A stretch of 40,258 bases of DNA from Fusobacterium perfoetens (GTDB lineage: Bacteria > Fusobacteriota > Fusobacteriia > Fusobacteriales > Fusobacteriaceae): contig NZ_JADYUD010000017.1 in assembly GCF_021531595.1 (NCBI RefSeq), positions 1 through 40,258 on the forward strand. Reading direction: 5' to 3'. The stretch's first letter is position 1. Each line of letters begins with the position of its first letter. Both the position numbers and the translations under genes were made by a program. Shown in pieces: positions 28,311-36,483 of the stretch. The notes under the pieces were generated by a model, which worked only from the letters and a program-made list of their open reading frames with translations, did no database searches and was not told where the DNA came from.

Positions 28311-29356
28311 TGGCAGAATTAGAAAGAATAAATAAAAAAGTTGAAGATATGGCAGAGATGATTTCTTATAATACCTCAAAAGGAAGTTTTGCAAGAGATA
28401 TAATAACATCTTGTGCGATTGAAATGGTAAAAGAAGAAGATGATTATTCTGAACAACTTGATAAAAGACTTATTGATACAGCAACAGGAACGGATTTAGA
28501 TGTTTCTTGTGCTGATAAGGCTATTACAAGAAAAGAAGCTGTTAAATCTACTGGGAAAGTTAAAATTACAGGAGTAAATGGAAGTATTATAAAAAAAGGA
28601 TATATTGTTATTAATTCATCTACTGCAACAGAATATGAAGTTATGGAAGAAAAAACAATAGAAAATATTTCTACAACAGTAAATATTCAATGCACAAAAG
28701 CAGGAGTAATAGGAAATTGTGAAGTAGGACAAATAAATAAGTTTGGACAAGAATACACTGGACTATCTCGTGTAGAAAACTTAGAAAATATAACAAATGG
28801 GAAAGATACAGAAACAGATGATGAACTAAGGACAAGAGCATTGAACTATATTAGAAAACCTCGTATTTCATGGAATCAATATGTATTTGAAGATAAGGCA
28901 AAGGAAGTTTCAGGAGTGGAGCATTCTCATTGTATTCCTAGATTTAATGGTGCAGGTACTGTAAAACTTGTTATTACTCAAAAAGATACAGAAACAGTTT
29001 CTGAAGAATTAAAAAAGAAAGTAAAAGATTATATTGATTTAGAAATAATCTCTGATATTGATATCACAGTTGAGGGAGTTGAAATTAATAAAGTTGATAT
29101 AGTTGTAAAAGGATCTATCAGTTCAGATTTTAATGATGAAGCTGCAAAAACAAAATTGACAGAAGTTTTAAATAATTTCTTCTTTGAAAATCTTTTCAAG
29201 GAGAAAATTTATTACTTTGATATTGTAGAAATAATTCAACATGCAGGTTGTATAACAAAAATTGGAGATGTTACAGTTGCAGGAACTAGAAACGATATAG
29301 TTTTAAATGAAAATAAATTATGTAAAGTAAAATCAATTACTTTGCAGAAATTATAG
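28310..29356 (+). CDS. Baseplate J-like protein, XkdT (348 aa)
   Basis: Typical features are the N-terminal LDKRLIDTATGTDLDVSCADKAITRKEA (about 42-70), an internal K-V-K-I-T-G repeat, and RPRISWNQYVFEDKAKEVSGVEHSHCIP-like region (about 180-215), followed by a gpJ C-terminal domain. Baseplate J proteins form the wedges. ATG overlaps the previous stop (TAATG). Confidence 0.9.
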   Translation: MAELERINKKVEDMAEMISYNTSKGSFARDIITSCAIEMVKEEDDYSEQLDKRLIDTATGTDLDVSCADKAITRKEAVKSTGKVKITGVNGSIIKKGYIVINSSTATEYEVMEEKTIENISTTVNIQCTKAGVIGNCEVGQINKFGQEYTGLSRVENLENITNGKDTETDDELRTRALNYIRKPRISWNQYVFEDKAKEVSGVEHSHCIPRFNGAGTVKLVITQKDTETVSEELKKKVKDYIDLEIISDIDITVEGVEINKVDIVVKGSISSDFNDEAAKTKLTEVLNNFFFENLFKEKIYYFDIVEIIQHAGCITKIGDVTVAGTRNDIVLNENKLCKVKSITLQKL

Positions 29357-29365
29357 GAGGATAGA

Positions 29366-29737
29366 ATGGCAGGACTTACACATAAAGGAGAAAATTTAAT
29401 AATAAATGACTATTTTAGAAAGAAAAATTTCTATCTAGGACTTTTAAAAGCCAATCCTACTGATAATGCTACAAATATTCAGGAAGTTACAGGAGCTTCA
29501 TATCAAAGGCAACAAATAATATTTGAAGAGCCTGTTAATGGGGAAACATATAATAGTAATGATATTAATTTCCCTGTTGCAACTGAAAACTGGGGTTGGA
29601 TAACTCATATAGGACTATTTACAGCACCAACAGGTGGAGAATTAATGGCTTATTCAGGACTAGACTATACAAAAGAAATAAGAGCGGCAGATATTTATAA
29701 AATACCTCAAGCATTCTTTATTTTTAAAGTAGACTAG
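29366..29737 (+). CDS. Tail fibre-associated/adaptor protein (123 aa)
   Basis: The ATG follows AGGAGGATAG. It has the pattern LTHKGENLIINDYFRKKNFYLGLLK, then EVTGASYQRQQI and DINFPVATENWGWITHIGLFTAPTGG, which is common in short phage tail-fibre or gp80-like proteins. It may connect the baseplate to the fibre. It is inserted between J and the YmfQ-like gene, an unusual place compared with PBSX. Confidence 0.65.
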   Translation: MAGLTHKGENLIINDYFRKKNFYLGLLKANPTDNATNIQEVTGASYQRQQIIFEEPVNGETYNSNDINFPVATENWGWITHIGLFTAPTGGELMAYSGLDYTKEIRAADIYKIPQAFFIFKVD

Positions 29738-29747
29738 GTGATGTTTT

Positions 29748-30437
29748 ATGTCAAAAATAGCTTTAAAAAAATATGTAGAAGAACAATTACAATTTGACCT
29801 AGAAAGTTATTTAGATGATATTGTTCATGATTTTGCTTTTAATACTCAAGATAAATTAATAGTTTCATCAGATGTAACAGCAAAGCAATTAATAACAGTA
29901 AAAAAAGATTTACTGGAATTAAAAGTTAAAACCATTATCACAGTCTTAGGTGTAGCAGCTTCAAAAGATTTTGTTGAAAGAATATTAAATAATCTTCCAA
30001 GCTATGAAAGAAAAGATTCTTTAATTGTAGAACTAGCAAAAGCAATTTCTAGGGAACTTCAAAAAATAGAACTTTTAAAAAGTGAATATATTTCTAGCTT
30101 ATCTATTACAACAGCAACAGCAATTTCTTTGAAAAGGCTTGAAAAAATATATGGTATTAATACAAATTATGAACTTGGAGTTAAATTAAGACAAAATATA
30201 TTAATTGCAAGAGAAATAACAAAGTACAGCACTTTTAATTTTGCTTATATATTAAAAATGTGTGAACTTTTTATTTTAGGAAATGTAATTGATGTAATAA
30301 ATGATAAGAAAAAGAAATCTGTAACAATTATTCTTGAAGATAATATTAATAATATTACAAGTCTACCTGATTTTTTAGAACATATAAAAGAATTTAGTCC
30401 AGCTTTTTATGAAATTACTGTAAAAAATAACTCTTAA
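29748..30437 (+). CDS. XkdU/YmfQ-like tail protein with N-terminal extension (229 aa)
   Basis: The ATG follows TAGGTGATG. The C-terminal half (ATAISLKRLEKIYGINTNYELGVKLRQNILIAR, then FNFAYILKMCELFILGNVIDVI) resembles DUF2313/YmfQ baseplate proteins located after gpJ. About 100 N-terminal residues are not typical of the family. It probably sits at the baseplate edge, where the fibre attaches. Confidence 0.65.
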   Translation: MSKIALKKYVEEQLQFDLESYLDDIVHDFAFNTQDKLIVSSDVTAKQLITVKKDLLELKVKTIITVLGVAASKDFVERILNNLPSYERKDSLIVELAKAISRELQKIELLKSEYISSLSITTATAISLKRLEKIYGINTNYELGVKLRQNILIAREITKYSTFNFAYILKMCELFILGNVIDVINDKKKKSVTIILEDNINNITSLPDFLEHIKEFSPAFYEITVKNNS

Positions 30438-30452
30438 AGGAGGTAAAAAAAT

Positions 30453-31364
30453 ATGAGTAAAGTAATTACTGATGAAAATCAATTAAATACAGAAGTTGAT
30501 GATTTAATAACTGAAGATTATGCTCTTGAAGTTTTAGGATTAAAAAATCCTGCTGACTTTAGAAAGTTTTCAAGGTCATTTATGAAATTATCTAAGATTG
30601 CAAAAGGTATAGAAAATGTATCAAATAAAGTTGCAAATAAAACAGAGTTAGGAAGAGTTAAAATAGGAGATAATCTTACTATAACAGAAGATGGTACATT
30701 GAGTGGAAATCCTGAATATACACATCCAGTAGGAGCAGGATATAAGCATATTCCTACAGGAGGAACAGTTGGACAAGTTTTAAAAAACAATGGAAATGGT
30801 AGTGCTGAATGGGGAAATTTGAGTTTAGAAAACTATTATACTAAACCTGAAATAGATACTAAATTTAAAAACTATTGTCCAATCTCGGTTGGAAGTATAG
30901 ATGTTCGTTATGATAATAAAAATCCTGCAGAGTTATATCCAAGCACGACTTGGGAACTTCTAACAACTGGAAAATATATACAAACTGGTAATACTCCACT
31001 TCAAACTGGTGGTAGTAATTCTGTAAGTATCCTTAAGGAAAATCTTCCAAACATTAAATTAAAAATAGATAGTGTGTCTGCTACTATAAAAAATCACTAT
31101 CATTTTATAGCTTATGGTGCTAGAAATGACGGAGCAGGAAATCTTACAAACACTAACTATTTAATAAAAGAATGTGCAAAAGGTGCTTATACAGACTCTT
31201 TTTTAAAAGGTGTTAGTAATGTAGCTAATGTAGGAAAAACATCAGACTCAGGTTCAGGGAGTACAAGTTCAATATCTCCAAGCACAGAAGTACTTGGAAA
31301 TGGCACACCTCTAACAATAGAACCTTCTTACATAACTCTAAAGTTTTGGAAAAGACTAACTTAA
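30453..31364 (+). CDS. Tail fibre protein, currently expressed form (303 aa)
   Basis: The ATG follows AAAGGAGG. The constant part is residues 1-136 (baseplate-attachment shaft). The C-terminal domain starts at a recombination-like site encoding TKFK. It then reads NYCPISVGSIDVRYDNKNPAELYPSTTWELL and ends ITLKFWKRLT, the gp10/collar-type receptor-binding end. Three silent versions of this C-terminal end lie downstream. The current form (type A) is therefore one of several host-range variants. The N-terminal part is joined seamlessly. Confidence 0.85.
   Translation: MSKVITDENQLNTEVDDLITEDYALEVLGLKNPADFRKFSRSFMKLSKIAKGIENVSNKVANKTELGRVKIGDNLTITEDGTLSGNPEYTHPVGAGYKHIPTGGTVGQVLKNNGNGSAEWGNLSLENYYTKPEIDTKFKNYCPISVGSIDVRYDNKNPAELYPSTTWELLTTGKYIQTGNTPLQTGGSNSVSILKENLPNIKLKIDSVSATIKNHYHFIAYGARNDGAGNLTNTNYLIKECAKGAYTDSFLKGVSNVANVGKTSDSGSGSTSSISPSTEVLGNGTPLTIEPSYITLKFWKRLT
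30859..30870 (+). repeat. Fibre-switching site 1 (plus orientation)
   Basis: CTAAATTTAAAA at the junction between the constant fibre shaft and the variable end. Four copies in total were found at cassette edges, two in each orientation. Confidence 0.65.
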
Positions 31365-31849
31365 TCTTTTCCATGCCTTTACTGTAATATGTTCGGGATT
31401 AATAGATAATGGTGTTCCACTACCCATTTGAGCAGTGTAGGGACTTGCAGAATTTGTACTACCTGTCCAAGAACGAGAAGCTTGGAATTCTATCTTTTCA
31501 CCACCAATTACAGCACCAGCACCTAAGTCTCCAACCCAACCAGTTCTTAATGCACGAAAAGCTCCTGATGTGTATTTATCAACTGATTGAATAGAAACAA
31601 ATGCACCGGTAATATCCATTGTACCCCTAGTTAAGTTAAAAGATTCTACTTGTAGCTTTTCTGCAGGTAAATTGGTTTTAGAGATATTTACACTATTACT
31701 TCCTGCTTGTATTAATGGAGTTGCTCCTGTCTTGATAAACTTATTGTCAGGTAGCAGTTCCCATGTTGTACTTGGATATAATTCAGCAGGATTTGAGGTA
31801 TTATACATGAACAGTATTCCTCCGATAGGAACAGGAACTAAGTTCAAAT
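31356..31849 (-). pseudogene. Silent tail fibre C-terminal cassette B1
   Basis: The reading frame encodes a complete alternative receptor-binding end (LVPVPIGGILFMYNTSNPAELYPSTTWELL, ending ITVKAWKRLS), without the shaft and without a proper start codon or ribosome site. It is convergent with the expressed end, overlapping it by 9 bp at the stop codons. It would be expressed after inversion of 30859-31861. It is intact, so it is a reserve cassette, not a decayed gene. Confidence 0.85.
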
Positions 31850-31861
31850 TTTTAAATTTAG
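31850..31861 (-). repeat. Fibre-switching site 2 (minus orientation)
   Basis: TTTTAAATTTAG on the plus strand is the inverse of site 1. Together the two sites enclose cassettes A1 and B1 (about 1.0 kb). Confidence 0.65.
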
Positions 31862-31895
31862 AAACTTTTATAGTAAAAAAATAAGGAGAATAATC

Positions 31896-32021
31896 ATGAA
31901 AAAAGTAATTAAAAAAAATTTACCTAAGAAAAAAATAAATGTAGAACATTTTACTTTAGTAAAACAAACCCATAATCAGACATCAACGATTTCACAGTAT
32001 CCTTCAATTAAATATTCATAA
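31896..32021 (+). CDS. Small basic protein (41 aa)
   Basis: The ATG at 31896 follows AAGGAGAA and lies directly beyond site 2. The N-terminus is very basic (KKVIKKNLPKKK). The 3' end overlaps the convergent DUF2441-like gene by 46 bp. It has no recognised family, and the coding assignment is tentative. Confidence 0.35.
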   Translation: MKKVIKKNLPKKKINVEHFTLVKQTHNQTSTISQYPSIKYS

Positions 32022-32527
32022 ATAGGAATAATATTAAGTTTTGGAAAGGCTTCCTTAAAGTCAATACCTGCAAGGTAATAAATATAATGGTCTTGATTAT
32101 ATGGTGGAGCTGTTCTTAAAAAATCTATCCAATTCATGTCGCATTTTATTATTTTAGCTTCTGGAGAAGGAATTATTTTCTTAATAGGAGAATTCCAGTT
32201 GTATTTAATTTTTATTAAATTTAAGGTTTCTAAATCAGCAACAGCAAAAATACAAGAAAATCTTGAAGGATAATCTTTATAATATGCTTGACGAATAAAC
32301 TCTATATTTGCTTCTATTGCTAAAAGATTATTATGTATAAATTTAGGTAAAATTTTATTGTTATAAAGGTCATTTTGTAATCGTGAAAGTTCAAGGCACG
32401 AGTTTATTCTAATTTCTTTATTTAAAGAAGTATCTATGTTTCTTATATTTTTCATTTCATCATGAATGTGTATATAGTAAAAAGATTGCATTTCTTCGTC
32501 TTGATTTAATATTTTTATTTTAATCAC
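31976..32527 (-). CDS. DUF2441-like accessory protein (183 aa), possible ADP-ribosyltransferase fold
   Basis: The minus-strand start follows GAGGTGATT. The pattern FYYIHIHDEM, then NLLAIEANIEFIRQAYYKDYPSRFSCIFAVADLE (about 68-101), and later KIIKCDMNWIDFLR resembles DUF2441 proteins. Their P-S-R-x-S-x-I-F region looks like a shifted ART/RES-type fold. It has its own promoter on the minus strand, opposite to all late genes, so it is probably expressed in the lysogen (a moron). The biochemical role is unknown and the fold is inferred. Confidence 0.5.
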   Translation of the reverse strand: MIKIKILNQDEEMQSFYYIHIHDEMKNIRNIDTSLNKEIRINSCLELSRLQNDLYNNKILPKFIHNNLLAIEANIEFIRQAYYKDYPSRFSCIFAVADLETLNLIKIKYNWNSPIKKIIPSPEAKIIKCDMNWIDFLRTAPPYNQDHYIYYLAGIDFKEAFPKLNIIPIYEYLIEGYCEIVDV

Positions 32528-32552
32528 CTCGTAAAAAAGTTATTTTAGAATA

Positions 32553-32581
32553 ATTATAACTTTTTGGGGAAACACAATCAA
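32553..32581 (-). promoter_or_regulatory. Promoter of the DUF2441-like gene
   Basis: On the minus strand TTGATT (32576-32581) and TATAAT (32553-32558) are 17 bp apart. It lies just upstream of the gene and opposite to late transcription. Confidence 0.7.
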
Positions 32582-32641
32582 ATATATGATAAATATTTTT
32601 TAATTTTAATATAATCAATTTTTTTAGAAAGGAGATATAAA

Positions 32642-33592
32642 ATGTTTTATTACTTAGATAAAAAAGAAATTTTAGAAAATCATTTACCGAAAATGTATTA
32701 TAAATCCGAAAATGCTTTAAACGAAGAAGAAAAAGAGGAATTATTAAAACAATGCAAAGAAAATTTTGGAAATATAACTTTAATAGAATATGAAGCAGAC
32801 TATCTTCCAAGCTATCTTTACATAGACGAGCAAGGAAAAGTTAAAGAATATATTCCTGTTTCTACTTTTGCAGAAGAAAGACTTTTAGATGAAACAGAAA
32901 CTATTTCCAAAGAGGATATATTTGGAGAAGAGGATAATAATAACTATGTTTACATAGATAAAGAAGAGTGCTTAAAAAATTATTCTCCTTGTGTATGCAG
33001 AGTTTCAAGAGGAAGAAGAATTTTAAATTATAAAGAACTTTACGGTGGAAAAGTTCTTGAATATATAGGCGAAAATATGGCTGACCTCCCAAATGAAGTT
33101 ATATATGATTCTGAAACAGACCTAGTAAGAGGAATGACAGAATATGAAAAAGTTAAGTATAACAAAAGAAAACTTGCTGAAAATGAAGTTGTTCTTGAGA
33201 AGAAAAAAGAAATTGTTACTATAAATGACGGACAATATGTAAATGAGAATGAAGAAATAATTACTGTTCCTAGATTAGAAGGACAAAATATTATTGTGCA
33301 AGAATGGGATAAGAAAAATCATGTATGGATTGATAAAACAACAAATTTAGATATAGTTCAATCGCAATATAGAGAATATGAAGGAATGGATACTCCTTCA
33401 ACTCTACAAGAAATGAAATTACAAGATGAAGCTTTAGCTACTGAATATCTAAATATGATGATAGAACTTAGAGGGCTTATTTATACATTAAGTGCTCAAG
33501 AAACTCAACCAGTTGGATATGCTGCAATTCATATTCCTGAACCTTCTAATAAATTAAAAGAATTTAAAAATAAATTTAAACTAACAAAATAA
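32642..33592 (+). CDS. Tail fibre-associated protein (316 aa), possible fibre assembly factor
   Basis: The ATG follows AAAGGAGAT. The protein is acidic in its first 100 residues and has a repeat-like YIDKEECLKNY segment near the middle, similar to its own start (YYLDKKEILENH). It ends with PEPSNKLKEFKNKFK, a motif shared with the following gene. Its position after the fibre suggests a fibre chaperone or accessory structural protein. No firm family was recognised. Confidence 0.55.
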   Translation: MFYYLDKKEILENHLPKMYYKSENALNEEEKEELLKQCKENFGNITLIEYEADYLPSYLYIDEQGKVKEYIPVSTFAEERLLDETETISKEDIFGEEDNNNYVYIDKEECLKNYSPCVCRVSRGRRILNYKELYGGKVLEYIGENMADLPNEVIYDSETDLVRGMTEYEKVKYNKRKLAENEVVLEKKKEIVTINDGQYVNENEEIITVPRLEGQNIIVQEWDKKNHVWIDKTTNLDIVQSQYREYEGMDTPSTLQEMKLQDEALATEYLNMMIELRGLIYTLSAQETQPVGYAAIHIPEPSNKLKEFKNKFKLTK

Positions 33593-33607
33593 AGGAGATG
33601 ATGTTTT

Positions 33608-33916
33608 ATGTTAAACAGAGCAGAATTAGAAATTATGAGAGAGATTTACGAAAGAGAAACAGGAATGCTAGATTTAAAAGAAAAATATGAGGCATACAAG
33701 AAACTTGATACACCTAGAAATTTTGAAAAAATGAAAAGAGAATGTGTGCTTGATGATTATTTGAAATTCATGGAAGATTGTGAAAACTTTTTTGAAAACG
33801 ATGCTTTAATAGTTGAAGATGTTTCTGAATACAAAATTGAAGCAAGAATAGAACTTCCTAAGCCTTCGGCAGCACTTGAGAAGTTTAAAAATAAATTTAA
33901 TAAGTTTTTTAATTAA
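33608..33916 (+). CDS. Small fibre-associated protein (102 aa)
   Basis: The ATG at 33608 follows AAAGGAGATG. The C-terminus (ELPKPSAALEKFKNKFNKFF) is related to that of the previous gene (PEPSNKLKEFKNKFK), suggesting a common binding partner. The rest is helical and charged. It lies just before the recombinase. The function is not known. Confidence 0.55.
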   Translation: MLNRAELEIMREIYERETGMLDLKEKYEAYKKLDTPRNFEKMKRECVLDDYLKFMEDCENFFENDALIVEDVSEYKIEARIELPKPSAALEKFKNKFNKFFN

Positions 33917-33928
33917 AAAATATATCTT

Positions 33929-33961
33929 CCTGATAATATAGGGTTAATTTATATTATCAGG
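33929..33961 (+). promoter_or_regulatory. Perfect 12-bp inverted repeat overlapping the recombinase ribosome site
   Basis: CCTGATAATATA (33929-33940) and TATATTATCAGG (33950-33961) are perfect complements with a 9-bp spacer. The right arm covers the start of the CAGGAGGA ribosome site. It could be a recombinase binding site (its size is right), a repressor operator, or an RNA hairpin that hides the ribosome site. Confidence 0.6.
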
Positions 33962-33969
33962 AGGATTTT

Positions 33970-34914
33970 ATGAAAAGAAACTTAGATTTATACAACGAAT
34001 ATTTAGAAAGCTGTTATGCAACTCACTATGAAACTAAAGATACCACTTATGTTACTTATAAGAGTTACATGACACAGTTTATTAAATATCTTAAAGAGTT
34101 TGAGAATGATAGATATTTGATAAGTAAAGATACTTTAAAAATTATTGTTCCTATCTTGGAGAGGTATATAAATTATTGCAGAGAAAAAGGTAATCATGCA
34201 CAGAATATTAAAAATAAGATTGTAGCTATATCAGCATTTTATCGTTGGTGTGTAAGAAGAGATAAAATTCAATATCATCCTTTCAATGACAAGATAGAAA
34301 GATTAAGAGTTACAGCACAAGACAAGGTAAGGAAAGAATATTATCTTACTTGGAAACAGATTTTTACAGTAGAAATACTTATGGGGCAAAGTAGAAAGTT
34401 TGATTTAAGAAGTAAGTTGTTGTGGCAATTATTCTTGGATAGTGGTTTTAGAATATCAGCAATTCATAGCTTGAAATTATCTCAGTTAGATATAGAAAAT
34501 TGCTGTTTTCACAATGTTAAAGAGAAAATGGGAAAGATTAGAACTCTATATTTTTACTCATCTACAAAGGATTTAATGCTTAAATATCTCACAGAAAGAA
34601 GTAAAAAAGGAGTGGATACAGACTATATTTTCTATATTAGGCATAATCACGAATGGAAACAAATGTCGCAGATAGCTATAAGAAAAAGAGTAAGAAAAAT
34701 GGGAGAACTTATTGGAATAAAAGGTTTATATCCTCATACTCTTAGAAAAACATCTATAAATAATGTGTCAAAGTTGCTTGATGTAAAAAGTGCAAGTGAA
34801 TTTGCAGGACATAATAGTACAGCAGTTACAGAAAATCATTATATTCAACATCAAAATGATGAAATACAAAGAGATAGAATACTTCTTATGAGGAAAAATG
34901 CAGGGCTAATTTAG
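33970..34914 (+). CDS. Tyrosine recombinase, candidate tail fibre invertase (314 aa)
   Basis: All catalytic residues are present: Arg161 (GFRISAI), a Lys in KEKMGKIRTL (184-193), His256 and Arg259 (HTLRKT), His281 (AGH) and Tyr291 (NHY). The first 110 residues form the SAM-like core-binding domain. It resembles XerC/D-type enzymes. The gene is surrounded by silent fibre cassettes, each flanked by CTAAATTTAAAA, and its stop lies 13 bp before switching site 3. This context makes a DNA-inversion role likely. It could also be the phage integrase, since no other was seen. Confidence 0.85.
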   Translation: MKRNLDLYNEYLESCYATHYETKDTTYVTYKSYMTQFIKYLKEFENDRYLISKDTLKIIVPILERYINYCREKGNHAQNIKNKIVAISAFYRWCVRRDKIQYHPFNDKIERLRVTAQDKVRKEYYLTWKQIFTVEILMGQSRKFDLRSKLLWQLFLDSGFRISAIHSLKLSQLDIENCCFHNVKEKMGKIRTLYFYSSTKDLMLKYLTERSKKGVDTDYIFYIRHNHEWKQMSQIAIRKRVRKMGELIGIKGLYPHTLRKTSINNVSKLLDVKSASEFAGHNSTAVTENHYIQHQNDEIQRDRILLMRKNAGLI

Positions 34915-34926
34915 TAAGAATAAGTA

Positions 34927-34938
34927 CTAAATTTAAAA
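34927..34938 (+). repeat. Fibre-switching site 3 (plus orientation)
   Basis: CTAAATTTAAAA starts 13 bp after the recombinase stop. It is followed by the B2 cassette, without any shaft region. Confidence 0.65.
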
Positions 34939-35432
34939 ATTTGAACTTAGTTCCTGTACCTGTTGGTGGTATTTTATTCATGTATAACACAAGTAATCCT
35001 GCTGAATTATACCCAAGTACGACTTGGGAACTGTTACCTGATAATAAGCTTTTAAAAACTGGAAGTACTCCATTACAGCAGAACGGAAGTAATTCTATCA
35101 AAATTGCTAAAGCTAATTTACCTGCTGAAAAATTACAAGTAGAAAAAACATCTGTATCAGGAATAAATCATTATCACTATATGATAAATACAGATACAAC
35201 AGGTTCTCTTACTATAACTGGGACAGGATATCTGGCAAAAGTTGGTTCGTTTGGTGGTTATGGTAACTATAATTTAGCTACAACATCAAGAACTCCAACA
35301 TTGAGTAAGACTTCTGATTCAGGAAGTGGCACATCTTATGTTTCTCCATATACTACTAATATGGGTAATGGTACTCCTATTTCTATCAATCCCGAACATA
35401 TTACAGTAAAAGCATGGAAGAGATTAAGTTAA
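34939..35432 (+). pseudogene. Silent tail fibre C-terminal cassette B2
   Basis: Encodes LVPVPVGGILFMYNTSNPAELYPSTTWELL and ends ITVKAWKRLS. It is close to B1 at the ends but different in the central receptor-contact part (about residues 60-130). It has no start of its own with a ribosome site. The apparent TTG is inside the repeated region. It is a complete, silent alternative end. Confidence 0.85.
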
Positions 35433-35923
35433 TCTTTTCCAAAACTTAAGTGTTATGTAGGCAGGTTGAATAGATAAAGCTGTACCACTTCCTAGTGCCT
35501 CTGTATATGGACTTGCAGAAGAAGAACCATTACCTGATTTAGAAGTTTTACCCACTGTTGCGACAGTAGAGTTCCCAGTTAAAATATATCTTTCGTAACC
35601 ACTATGTCCATTGTATCTAGCAAGATATGTGGCACTAGTTAATGAAGTAGCAGCTGTATTTCCGTTAACTGTACTAGTGTTAGCAATAAAGTGTTCGTGT
35701 TCTATGCCCGAGATAGAAAATTGGGCTACTTTTAGTTTAATGTTTGGAAGATTAGCCTTTGCAATACTTAAAGAATTACTTCCACCTGTACTTAAAGGAG
35801 TATTACCTGTTCTAATATACTTATCAGAAGTTACGAGTTCCCAAGTAGTACCACTGTAAAGTTCTGCAGGGTTTTTATTATCATAACGAACATCTATACT
35901 ACCAACAGATATCGGACAGAAAA
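35424..35923 (-). pseudogene. Silent tail fibre C-terminal cassette A2
   Basis: Read on the minus strand from site 4, it encodes a type A end: FCPISVGSIDVRYDNKNPAEL, then a Gly-rich centre different from the expressed A1, and the end ITLKFWKRLT-like. It is convergent with B2 and overlaps it by 9 bp at the stop codons, just as A1 overlaps B1. No start codon or ribosome site is present. It is probably expressed after DNA inversion. Confidence 0.82.
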
Positions 35924-35935
35924 TTTTAAATTTAG
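35924..35935 (-). repeat. Fibre-switching site 4 (minus orientation)
   Basis: TTTTAAATTTAG on the plus strand is the fourth copy, closing the second convergent pair (34927-35935, about 1.0 kb). Confidence 0.65.
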
Positions 35936-36041
35936 AAGCTATTTTTATAAATTTTTATTATGTATAAATCTTTGAGTAAATAAAAGAATGAAGTAATAAT
36001 TAAAAATTACAAACTATAATAAATAATTTTTGGAGGTAAAA

Positions 36042-36470
36042 ATGAGAAGTAAATACTTTAAAATACAAGAATTAGTGAGTGAAGCTGTATACAAAAAATA
36101 TGGCGATAAATCTTGGGAATTTATAGATACAAGACTAATAAAAGTTCTAGATTTATTAAGAGAACATTTTAATAGACCTATTACTGTAAATAATTGGCTA
36201 TGGGGTGGCAATCTACAGCAAAGAGGACTAAGAGCAAATAAAGACGAACTAGTAGCGAATAAAAAAGATTATTATGTTAGTCAACACTGTTTGGGAAAAG
36301 CAGTTGATTTTAATGTTAAAGGTCTCTCTGCACAAGAAGTATATAAAGAAATAGTAGATAATAAAGATAAGTTCTATTTAATATCTAGAATAGAGAATAT
36401 TAAAGATACTCCTACATGGGTACATATAGATTGTGCAAATGTAGACGGATTTAAAATATTTAATGCTTAG
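36042..36470 (+). CDS. Endolysin, M15-type D-Ala-D-Ala peptidase (142 aa)
   Basis: ATG at 36042 follows TGGAGG. The zinc-binding pattern SQHCLGKAVDF (His82, Asp89) and WVHID (His128) is that of peptidase M15A enzymes, which cut the peptide cross-links of peptidoglycan. There is no signal peptide, so it needs a holin to reach the wall. It opens the lysis module. Confidence 0.88.
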   Translation: MRSKYFKIQELVSEAVYKKYGDKSWEFIDTRLIKVLDLLREHFNRPITVNNWLWGGNLQQRGLRANKDELVANKKDYYVSQHCLGKAVDFNVKGLSAQEVYKEIVDNKDKFYLISRIENIKDTPTWVHIDCANVDGFKIFNA

Positions 36471-36483
36471 GAGGTAAAAGGGT

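Noticed and set aside
31409-31884. Plus-strand reading frames in the B1 cassette region
   Set aside because: They are shadows of the minus-strand fibre cassette B1, which has family-typical sequence in the other frame, and they have no ribosome site.
33970-34914. Recombinase annotated simply as the prophage integrase
   Set aside because: The gene is embedded among fibre cassettes flanked by identical sites, so an invertase fits better; the integrase role is not excluded because no other recombinase is in the window.
34886-35101. Minus-strand reading frame at the start of cassette B2
   Set aside because: It is antisense to B2 and only mirrors its repeated sequence; no start signal.
34941-35432. 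Cassette B2 as an independent protein starting at TTG
   Set aside because: The TTG lies within the sequence repeated at all cassette starts, and no ribosome site or shaft domain precedes it; it is a silent fibre end.
35611-35859. Plus-strand reading frame opposite cassette A2
   Set aside because: It is the complement of A2, which encodes a recognisable fibre end on the minus strand.
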